A stretch of DNA of 64,000 bases, taken from positions 806,001 to 870,000 of the forward strand of contig NZ_CP084753.1 of NCBI RefSeq assembly GCF_020535545.1, given 5' to 3'. The DNA is from Roseateles sp. XES5. GTDB lineage: Bacteria > Pseudomonadota > Alphaproteobacteria > Rhizobiales > Rhizobiaceae. A model generated the notes under the pieces. That model ran no database searches and had not been told where the DNA came from. It was given only the letters and a program-made list of their open reading frames with translations. This document shows, in pieces, positions 57,440 to 64,000 of this stretch. Both the position numbers and the translations under genes were made by a program. Numbering within the stretch: the stretch's first letter is position 1; the number at the start of each line of letters is the position of its first letter.

Positions 57440-58339
57440 ATGAATGCTAGCTCTTCACCTGTAGGCGGCCTGTGGTTGCCGCTGATCACACCGTTTCGCG
57501 ACGGCGAACTCGACGTTTCGTCACTTGCCAGACTCGTCATTCATTTTGCGTCCCAGCCGATCGATGGCTTCATCCTGGGTGCGACGACCGGTGAGGGCAT
57601 GGTGCTCGATGACGGTGAACGCGCGCGGCTGGTCGGCGTGACCAATGAGGCCCTGGCGGCTACGGATCGGAAAATCCCCGTCTATTTCGGCTTGAGCGGC
57701 AGCGATACGCGCACGCTGGCTGGAACGCTGGATCGCATGCGATCATGGGGCACGACGGGCTATCTCATCTCCTGCCCCTATTATACGAGGCCGTCGCAGC
57801 GGGGATTGCTTGCCCACTTCTCTGCACTTTCCGAAAGCACCGATCGCCCCATTCTGGTCTACAACATTCCCTACCGCACCGGCGTCAACCTCAGCAACGA
57901 GACGATGTTTCAGCTGGCGGAGCGCGCCAACATCGTGGGCGTCAAGGATTGCTGTGCCGATGCCGCGCAATCTTTCGACCTGATACGCCAAAAGCCGGAG
58001 CGGTTTGCCGTACTGACCGGCGAGGACAGCCACTACTATACTGCCCTCGCACAGGGCGCCGATGGCGGCATCCTGGTTTCGGCGCATGTGCAGCCTACGG
58101 GGCTTGCCACTATTCGCGGCAAGCTGCTTGGCGGCGATCGGGCGGGCGCCTTGGCGGACTGGGCTGATCTCGCCGACCTGCCGCGACTGCTGTTCGCCGA
58201 ACCAAGTCCTGGAGCGGTCAAGCACTGGCTCTGGCGTGCAGGGCTGATCGACAGCCCTGAAATGCGTCTGCCAATGGTTCCGATCAGCGCCGATCTTGCC
58301 GCAAGGATCGACAAGGCGATACCGGCCTACGGCGAATAG
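57440..58339 (+). CDS. DapA-like 4-hydroxy-tetrahydrodipicolinate synthase / aldolase family
   Basis: A 299-residue class I aldolase-fold protein. I chose the ATG at 57440 because AAAGGAG ends nine bases before it; the ATG at 57431 abuts that site. The DapA residues are all present: Thr49-Thr50 in GATTGEG, Tyr115 in SCPYYTRP, Tyr141 in YNIPYRTG, Arg146 (binds the pyruvate-derived carboxylate in true DapA) and the Schiff-base Lys169 in GVKD. It condenses pyruvate with an aldehyde; with Arg146 kept, aspartate-semialdehyde is likely. Not next to other lysine genes, so probably an accessory copy. Confidence 0.85.
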   Translation: MNASSSPVGGLWLPLITPFRDGELDVSSLARLVIHFASQPIDGFILGATTGEGMVLDDGERARLVGVTNEALAATDRKIPVYFGLSGSDTRTLAGTLDRMRSWGTTGYLISCPYYTRPSQRGLLAHFSALSESTDRPILVYNIPYRTGVNLSNETMFQLAERANIVGVKDCCADAAQSFDLIRQKPERFAVLTGEDSHYYTALAQGADGGILVSAHVQPTGLATIRGKLLGGDRAGALADWADLADLPRLLFAEPSPGAVKHWLWRAGLIDSPEMRLPMVPISADLAARIDKAIPAYGE

Positions 58340-58351
58340 GCGCGTATTCGG

Positions 58352-58378
58352 GCGGCAGGCCTGACTTTCGCCTGCCGC
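58352..58378 (+). terminator. Stem-loop after the DapA-like gene
   Basis: GCGGCAGGC and GCCTGCCGC form a perfect 9-bp stem around a nine-base loop, 12 bases after the stop codon. No T run follows. Confidence 0.6.
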
Positions 58379-58586
58379 GTCCGGCTCAGGATGTCATCGT
58401 CCGGGTGTTTCGGTATTGACGGTTGCGGCGCTCGGGCTTCTGCCGCGGAGTGGAAGCAAGCGCCGCTTGACGCAATCAAATCTTGCCAACGGCCGAGGTT
58501 CTTCTTAGCCTTTTTCTAGCATGCGCTGGAGGTACCACTGGTGGGCTGCAGGGCGGGTGCGGCAATGGGCATGAGAAGGTAGGCAG

Positions 58587-59585
58587 ATGAAAAAACTTGC
58601 ATTGATGACGATAGCATTCGCGTTCCCGATGGTCGCCCATGCTGAGGTCGTTGCCCCCAAGGTTTTGGTGATCACCATGTTCGGAGAAGAGACCAAGCCG
58701 TGGCTCGATAACTTGAAACTGCCCAAACACATTACCGTGCCAGGGCTTGCCAAGAATGCGCCCGACGTTGCCTGCAATGACGATCTCTGCGTCATGACGA
58801 CCACGATGGGCTTTGCCAATGCGGCCGCGTCCACTGCCGCTGTTGCGCTATCGGACAAGTTCGATCTGTCGAAAACCTATTTCATCGTCGCGGGCATTGC
58901 CGGGATCGCCCCTTCCAAGGGTACGCTCGGTTCGGCGGCTTGGGCCGACTATGTCGTCGACGGCGGCCTTTTCCACCGCATGGCTGCGTCCGAGGCTCCC
59001 GCCGAATGGACATCGACCGTCGTCGAACTCGGTGCGAAGGCACCGGACGAAAAGCAGGTCTGGGGAGCCGGAACGGAGGTCTATGAAATGAACAAGGCCT
59101 TGCTGGATGCAGCACTTGCCGCAAGCCGCAATGTCACGCTCGCCGACGGCGAGACCGCGGCCGCCTATCGCGCACTCTATTCGCAGCCTGCCGCCAAGGC
59201 CAAGCCGACGGTGACGAGTTGCACGACCGTCTCGGCCGATACCTATTGGCACGGTGCGGGCGTTGCGACCGAACTGGCCGCGCATGCAAAGCTCCTCACG
59301 GATGGAAAGGCGGACTACTGCACGAGCCAGATGGAGGACAATGCCACTCTGGCCGCGCTCAGCCGCGCCGCGGAGGCCGGACGACTGGATTTCAGCCGTG
59401 TCGCGGTTCTCCGCACCGCGTCCAATTTCGACCGGCCATATGACGGTCAGAGCACGGCGGAGTCGCTGGCTGCGAAGTCCGGCGGCTTCGGCCCTGCCAC
59501 CCAGAATGCCTTCCTGGTCGGCAATGCTCTCGCCCAGGACATCGTCGCCAACTGGAACCGCTATGAGCCGGGGGTGAAGCAGTAA
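58587..59585 (+). CDS. Purine nucleoside permease (NUP) family periplasmic protein
   Basis: A 332-residue protein with a clear signal peptide (MKKLALMTIAFAFPMVAHA) and a preceding AGAAGG ribosome site. The mature part resembles the NUP family first described for fungal purine nucleoside uptake: PKVLVITMFGEETKPW, TTMGFANAAAS, FIVAGIAGIAPSKGTLGSAA, TADYWHG-like TYWHGAG and YCTSQMEDNAT. The fold is related to nucleoside phosphorylases, and no membrane spans follow the signal, so in bacteria it is better seen as a secreted or periplasmic nucleoside-binding or -cleaving protein than a permease. The first operon of the window also handles nucleobases, but the two are far apart. Confidence 0.85.
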   Translation: MKKLALMTIAFAFPMVAHAEVVAPKVLVITMFGEETKPWLDNLKLPKHITVPGLAKNAPDVACNDDLCVMTTTMGFANAAASTAAVALSDKFDLSKTYFIVAGIAGIAPSKGTLGSAAWADYVVDGGLFHRMAASEAPAEWTSTVVELGAKAPDEKQVWGAGTEVYEMNKALLDAALAASRNVTLADGETAAAYRALYSQPAAKAKPTVTSCTTVSADTYWHGAGVATELAAHAKLLTDGKADYCTSQMEDNATLAALSRAAEAGRLDFSRVAVLRTASNFDRPYDGQSTAESLAAKSGGFGPATQNAFLVGNALAQDIVANWNRYEPGVKQ

Positions 59586-60353
59586 ACGCACAGCGCCGAA
59601 CCTACAGTACCCGCCATCGCCTTCGGCCTTTATCATAAGGAGAAGAGACAGGCGCCACGCGCGCTGATTTTGACCTCCTGATAACGGAAAACACGCGTAT
59701 AAAGTCAGAGCTATGCAAGCAACTTGCCGTTGGAAACAGGCGCCTTCAAGAAAGGCTCATGCGGTTTCTGTAAATTGTTAGACCCCACCGAAACGTACGG
59801 TCGGCTTGGCATTGAACTGATACAAGCACTACCCAGAATCCATACACGCCAACGGCTTTCGTCAGACCCGTGTTCAGTTGCACTGACGAAAGCCTTCCTT
59901 GTCGATAAGGGCCAAAACCAAGCCAGCAATTCGCAAGGATATGCGCTTCAACGCCATAGACTGGCGTTGCAACAGCGGTACGGTTGATGACTGGCACCGC
60001 GCGGCGCTTGAGATCCGACGCGATACTCCTGAATTTGCCGGAGGCATCGGCCGCTATTCGCGGCAGGCTTCATCCATATCGACATGAGGGGAGATAACAG
60101 GAATTGAGGAGCCTAGAACATTTCCAGCCGAAGCGGTATCGCTTATTCGCATTATAATCATTTAAAAACAAAAAGATAGAACACTTTCTGAAAACCGGAT
60201 TTCATCGGAAATACTCTAAAAGCGGCGCCTGCGACACGAGGGAAAAGCATCGTCGATCACGGTGCCCATTTCGGCAAAAGTGCGGAGCGAGATGGGCCGC
60301 CACGGCCGAAGACATCGGTCGTGAGCGCGCCCTGCCCACCAGGGCCAAGTTGC
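59586..60353. other. Intergenic stretch with a palindromic element, no supported gene
   Basis: 770 bp between the NUP gene and the convergent LacI gene. Open frames here are short and unconvincing. The only structure seen is the inverted-repeat-bounded element at 60114-60218. Confidence 0.5.
60114..60218. repeat. 105-bp palindrome-bounded intergenic repeat (rhizobial palindromic element-like)
   Basis: Ends TAGAACATTTCC (60114-60125) and GGAAATACTCTA (60207-60218) are inverted repeats matching at 10 of 12 positions. The left part matches the repeat at 6008-6041. Short elements of this kind with AGCATTTCC-like ends are widespread in Rhizobiaceae genomes. Confidence 0.6.
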
Positions 60354-61427
60354 TTAGGCCTTCCGGGTAGCACCCGTGGTTTCGCGCACCACCAGGGGGC
60401 CGTCGACCTTGATGGTCATGGGGCGCATCGGCTTGTCGTGGATCGCCATGTCGATGAGGATCTCGGCCGCCCTCTGCCCCATCTCGTAGTTCGGCAGCAC
60501 CAGCGTCGAAAGCGGGGGATGGGTATAGCGGGCGAGTTCCTGGTCGTCGTAACCCATGACGGAGATGTCGTGCGGCACGCGAAGCCCCTTTTCCTGGACC
60601 GCCTCCATGACGCCGATGGCCATCAGGTCGTTACCGCAGAAGATCGCCGTCGGGGGATTGTCCATCGAGAGAAGCTCGAGCCCCGCCTCGTAGCCGCGCA
60701 GCGGCAGCCAGTCGCCATCACGCACCAGCGTCTCGTCGAAGGCGATGTCGGCGGTGGCAAGCGCCTGCTTGTAGCCCTTGAGACGGTCCATCGCCGCATC
60801 CATCCACGGCTCGCCGTTGATGAAGCCGATCCGCTTGTGCCCGAGCGACGTCAGATGCGCCGTTGCCGTAAAGCCGCCCGCCACTTCCCCCGGCACGATC
60901 GCCACATGCTGGCGCGGCTCGCAGTAACAGTTGAGCAGCACCGTGGGGATGGATTTCAGCGCCGGCGGCACGGAAACCTTGCGCGTGAAGATGGTGGCAT
61001 AGATGACACCGGCAATCGCCGGGTCCCGCAGCACGGAGCGCAGCACCGCCTCTTCAAGGTCAGGGTTGGAGCGCGTGGCATGCGCCGAGACCAGAAGTCC
61101 CTGCTCGAAGGCATAGTCACGGATGCCGTCGAGGCTGACGACCGGATGCGGGCTGGTGGAGATTTCGTCGACGATGAAGGCGATCGTATCCTTTTCCACC
61201 CGCGGGGCGGTCGCCACCGGACTGCGGGTCGCCGGTAATTGATAACCGATTTTATGAGCAGCCTCGCGCACCTTCTGCTGCGTCTCGGCGGAAATGCGCG
61301 AACCGGACATCTCGTTGAGCACGAGCGAGACGCTGGATTGGGAGACGCCGGCGATGCGGGCGATATCCGTCATTGTCGGGCGGCCACTGCCCTGCCTGTC
61401 CGAATTGCGTCCGTTTCCCCTGGCCAT
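60354..61427 (-). CDS. LacI-family transcriptional regulator
   Basis: A 357-residue repressor from the ATG at 61427 (MARGNGRN), preceded by GAGGAA. DNA-binding helices at about 19-63 (TMTDIARIAGVSQSSVSLVL, then the hinge), followed by a periplasmic-binding-protein-like sensor (TIAFIVDEISTSPHPVVSLD, GRPT-less variant GNDLMAIGVMEAVQEKGLRV, VMGYDDQELARYTHPPLST). Divergent from a YtfQ-like binding protein with a perfect palindrome between, so it probably represses that importer and responds to the imported sugar. Confidence 0.93.
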   Translation of the reverse strand: MARGNGRNSDRQGSGRPTMTDIARIAGVSQSSVSLVLNEMSGSRISAETQQKVREAAHKIGYQLPATRSPVATAPRVEKDTIAFIVDEISTSPHPVVSLDGIRDYAFEQGLLVSAHATRSNPDLEEAVLRSVLRDPAIAGVIYATIFTRKVSVPPALKSIPTVLLNCYCEPRQHVAIVPGEVAGGFTATAHLTSLGHKRIGFINGEPWMDAAMDRLKGYKQALATADIAFDETLVRDGDWLPLRGYEAGLELLSMDNPPTAIFCGNDLMAIGVMEAVQEKGLRVPHDISVMGYDDQELARYTHPPLSTLVLPNYEMGQRAAEILIDMAIHDKPMRPMTIKVDGPLVVRETTGATRKA

Positions 61428-61498
61428 GCACTGTTCCTCGCCCTCGGCGTGCTTTGCACCGCACGCGGATTTTTTGCAAGTGCTCATAATTTTGGCCC

Positions 61499-61527
61499 TT
61501 GACTGCTAATATTATTAGCGCAAGATT
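61499..61527 (+). promoter_or_regulatory. LacI-type operator within the promoter of the YtfQ-like gene
   Basis: GCTAATA-T-TATTAGC (61505-61519) is a perfect 7-bp inverted repeat about one base. TTGACT (61499-61504) immediately before it makes a good -35 box; a weak -10 (AAGATT, 61522-61527) would follow at 17-bp spacing. The operator would thus occupy the spacer and block RNA polymerase. Confidence 0.7.
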
Positions 61528-61601
61528 TGCACATGTGAAGCAGGAATTTGCTCACGTCCGGTAGAGGAGCACCGGCCAGAACCTGGGAGGAGAACCCGCT
61601 C

Positions 61602-62582
61602 ATGACCATGATTTCCCGTCGCACTTTCATGCTCGCGGCAACGGCCGTCGGCGCGCTCGCCGTTGCAGGCGTCGCGATTGCCGAAGTGCCGAAGCTGGCG
61701 CAGAAGGACACCTACAAGGTCGGCTTCGCGCAGACCGAATCCAACAATCCCTGGCGCATCGCCCAGACGAACAGCATGAAGGCCGAGGCCGAGAAGCTCG
61801 GCTACCAGCTCGTCTATACGGATGCCGCCGGCTCGGCCGCCAAGCAGGTCGCCGACGTCAACTCGATGATCGCGCAGGGCGTAGACGTCATCTTCCTCGC
61901 GCCGCGCGAGGAAAAGCCGCTGATCCCCGCCGTCATGGCCGCCAAGAAGGCCGGCATCCCGGTCATCCTGCTCGACCGCTCGGTCGATCCCTCGCTCGCC
62001 AAGGCCGGTGAGGACTACCTGACCTTCATCGGCTCGAACTTCGTCGAGGAAGGCAAGCGCGTCGCCGAATGGCTCGCCAAGAACGCCAACGGCAAGTCCA
62101 AGATCATCGAGCTGGAAGGCACGACCGGCTCCTCGCCTGCCAATGACCGCAAGAAGGGCTTCGACGAGGCGATCCAGGCCGCCGGCGGCTTCGAGATCGT
62201 CGCCTCGCAGACCGGCGACTTCGCCCGTGACAAGGGCCGCCAGGTGGCCGAAGCGCTGCTTCAGGCCCATCCCGATGCCGATATCATCTACGCCCATAAC
62301 GACGAGATGGCGATGGGCGCCATCGCGGCGCTGGAAGCGGCCGGCAAGGTGCCCGGCAAGGATGTGCTGGTTCTCTCTATCGACGGCGGCAAGGAAGCCG
62401 TGCAGGCGGTGGTCGACGGCAAGATCGCGGCGGTCGTCGAGTGCAACCCGCGCTTCGGGCCGAAGGCCTTCGAGACGATGCAGCGCTACGCCAAGGGCGA
62501 GGCCATCGATCCGATCCTCGTCAACGAAGACAAGTTCTACGACGCCTCCAACGCGGCGGCCGAACTCGCCAACGCCTACTGA
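61602..62582 (+). CDS. Sugar ABC transporter substrate-binding protein, YtfQ-like (galactofuranose group)
   Basis: A 326-residue binding protein. The ATG at 61602 has GGGAGGAG upstream and gives a signal with a twin-arginine motif (SRRTFM at 5-10) before AVGALAVAGVAIAE, so export may use Tat. The mature sequence follows E. coli YtfQ closely: VGFAQTESNNPWRIAQTNSM, IFLAPREEKPL, VILLDRSVDPS, VELQGT-like IELEGTTGSSPANDRKKGFD, YAHNDEMAMGAI and SIDGGKEAV. YtfQ binds galactofuranose; a related hexose is likely here. The ATPase gene follows 116 bp downstream after a terminator-like hairpin. Confidence 0.92.
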   Translation: MTMISRRTFMLAATAVGALAVAGVAIAEVPKLAQKDTYKVGFAQTESNNPWRIAQTNSMKAEAEKLGYQLVYTDAAGSAAKQVADVNSMIAQGVDVIFLAPREEKPLIPAVMAAKKAGIPVILLDRSVDPSLAKAGEDYLTFIGSNFVEEGKRVAEWLAKNANGKSKIIELEGTTGSSPANDRKKGFDEAIQAAGGFEIVASQTGDFARDKGRQVAEALLQAHPDADIIYAHNDEMAMGAIAALEAAGKVPGKDVLVLSIDGGKEAVQAVVDGKIAAVVECNPRFGPKAFETMQRYAKGEAIDPILVNEDKFYDASNAAAELANAY

Positions 62583-62603
62583 TCGTAACTCCCAAGCCTT
62601 GTG

Positions 62604-62637
62604 CGGCCGGGGCGGCATCGCCGTCTCGGCCGTTTTT
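62604..62637 (+). terminator. Terminator/attenuator between binding-protein and ATPase genes
   Basis: CGGCCGGGGCGGC and GCCGTCTCGGCCG pair as a 13-bp stem (two G-U pairs) around ATC, followed directly by TTTTT: a textbook intrinsic terminator 22 bases after the stop. Readthrough would supply the lower level of the ATPase and permeases. Confidence 0.8.
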
Positions 62638-62698
62638 GAACGACCTTCATCCGGTTCGGGTGTAGGCTCGTCATGCGGTTGGGATAGAGGAGGAACCG

Positions 62699-64000
62699 AT
62701 GCTTCTGTCCATGCAGGGCATTTCCAAGGCGTTCGCCGGCGTCGCCGCGCTGAAATCCGCCTCGCTCGAAGTCGAGCCGGGAGAAGTCATGGCGCTTGTC
62801 GGCCAGAATGGTGCCGGCAAATCGACGCTGATCAAGATCCTGACCGGCGTCTACCGCCGGGACGAGGGCAGCATCGCCTTCGATGGCAGGCCGGTCGACT
62901 TTTCCATGCCTGCCGAGGCGCAAGGCGCCGGCATCGCGACCATCTACCAGGAGATCAACCTTGCCCCGCAACGGTCGGTGGCGGAAAACATCTACCTCTC
63001 CCGCGAGCCGAAACGCTTCGGCCTGATCGACCACGCCGCCATGCGCCGCGGCGCAGAGGCCGTGCTGAAGACCTTCAATCTTTCCATCGACGTCGACCGT
63101 CCCGTCGCGCATTTCGATGCCGCGACCCGGCAGATGGTGGCCATCGCCCGCGCCGTCACCCAGAACGCCCGGCTCGTCATCATGGACGAGCCGACCTCCT
63201 CGCTCGACGAGCGGGAGGTCGCGGTGCTGTTCGAGACGATCCGCACGCTGAAACGCTCGGGCGTCGCCGTCATCTTCATCGGCCACCGGCTCGACGAACT
63301 CTATGCGATCTGCGACCGCGTGACGATCATGCGCGACGGCCAGACAGTGGCGAAAAGCCCGATGGCAGACATGCCCAAGATGGCGCTGGTGCGCCACATG
63401 CTCGGCAAGGAACTCGCCGCCTTCCAGACGATGGCGCTGGACGAAGAGGTGCCCGACCGCCCCGTCCGCCTTGCCGTCGAGAACGCGGGCGCAGGCGTGC
63501 GCGTGCGCGATGTGAGCCTCGATGTGCGCGAAGGCGAGATTTCGGGCCTTGCCGGCCTGCTCGGCTCCGGCCGCACGGAGACCGCCCGGCTGATCTTCGG
63601 CGCCGACAGGATGCAACGCGGCACGATCCGCATGGGCGGCCGGGAGCGCGCCTATCGCGAACCGGCGGATGCGATTGCCGACGGCATCGGCCTCGTCTCC
63701 GAGGATCGCAAGATCGACGGCATCGTGCCCGACATGAGCATCCGCGAGAACATGACCCTGGCCCTGCTGCCGAAGCTGAAGAAGGCCGGGATCGTCGACC
63801 GCGCGCGGCAGGACGAGATCGTCACGCGCTATATCCGCGCGCTCGGCGTCAAATGCGCCTCGCCCGACCAGCCGATCAAGGAGCTATCGGGCGGCAACCA
63901 GCAGAAGGTGCTGCTCGCCCGCTGGCTCGCGACGGACCCGCGTGTTCTCATCATCGACGAGCCGACCCGTGGCATCGATATCGGCGCGAAGTCGGAAATC
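62699..64000 (+). CDS. Sugar ABC transporter ATP-binding protein, YtfR/RbsA type (3' end outside window)
   Basis: Starts at the ATG at 62699 after GAGGAGGAA and stays open to the window end (434 codons, of about 500 expected). First domain: Walker A GQNGAGKST at 35-43, VIMDEPTSSLD. Second domain: GLAGLLGSGRTETARLIFGA, LSGGNQQKVLLARWL and LIIDEPTRGIDIGAKSEI. The double domain and the neighbour make it the energiser of the YtfQ-like system; the permease genes must lie beyond the window. Confidence 0.95.
   Translation, partial: MLLSMQGISKAFAGVAALKSASLEVEPGEVMALVGQNGAGKSTLIKILTGVYRRDEGSIAFDGRPVDFSMPAEAQGAGIATIYQEINLAPQRSVAENIYLSREPKRFGLIDHAAMRRGAEAVLKTFNLSIDVDRPVAHFDAATRQMVAIARAVTQNARLVIMDEPTSSLDEREVAVLFETIRTLKRSGVAVIFIGHRLDELYAICDRVTIMRDGQTVAKSPMADMPKMALVRHMLGKELAAFQTMALDEEVPDRPVRLAVENAGAGVRVRDVSLDVREGEISGLAGLLGSGRTETARLIFGADRMQRGTIRMGGRERAYREPADAIADGIGLVSEDRKIDGIVPDMSIRENMTLALLPKLKKAGIVDRARQDEIVTRYIRALGVKCASPDQPIKELSGGNQQKVLLARWLATDPRVLIIDEPTRGIDIGAKSEI

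Noticed and set aside
59724..60087. Small overlapping open frames after the NUP gene
   Set aside because: Short, no ribosome site, no recognisable product, and opposite-strand frames of equal length.

Overview
The window looks like accessory chromosome or megaplasmid DNA from a GC-rich alphaproteobacterium of the order Hyphomicrobiales, probably Rhizobiaceae. This is inferred from the family content (rhizobial-style ABC sugar importers, a BMP nucleoside importer, a palindromic intergenic repeat) and codon choice. No rRNA, tRNA or other marker gene is present to fix the genus.

Layout. (1) 1-5495, + strand: the 3' end of a BMP-family binding protein, then ATPase, two permeases and a cytosine-deaminase-like amidohydrolase, a nucleobase/nucleoside uptake and salvage operon. 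The binding-protein fragment and the middle of the deaminase have codon use unlike the rest. (2) 5508-7966: a MarR regulator divergent from a ClC chloride transporter with CBS domains, with a palindromic operator between them. (3) 14402-8019, - strand: aldehyde dehydrogenase, a CUT2-type sugar importer (binding protein, permease, ATPase), kduI, kduD and kdgF, a pectin/uronate uptake and catabolism operon facing a divergent GntR-FCD regulator (14593-15294).

(4) 15580-56212 is the striking part: one - strand block of AraC regulator, hlyB, hlyD, a HlyC-type lysine acyltransferase, a small unknown gene, and one uninterrupted gene of 33,717 bp encoding an 11,238-residue protein. The giant protein has an AT-rich helical head with a hydrophobic hairpin, long RTX arrays interrupted by an L-type lectin domain and two galactose-binding-like domains, cadherin-like repeats, twelve dystroglycan-type repeats in an exact 291-bp register, and two EF-hand-type modules near the two ends. 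The same paired direct repeat (TTGCGCGATTTGTCC, 20-bp period) lies upstream of both hlyB and the acyltransferase gene, suggesting co-regulation, perhaps by the AraC protein. My best reading is a secreted, lipid-acylated, giant adhesin/toxin hybrid with its own type I exporter; this combination is the best candidate here for an undescribed system. No outer-membrane TolC-like gene is in the window.

(5) 57440-59585: a DapA-like synthase and a purine nucleoside permease (NUP) family periplasmic protein. (6) 60354-64000: a LacI regulator divergent from a YtfQ/YtfR-like sugar importer, with a perfect palindromic operator; the ATPase runs off the end. All three ABC binding-protein genes in the window are followed by a strong stem-loop before the next transporter gene.
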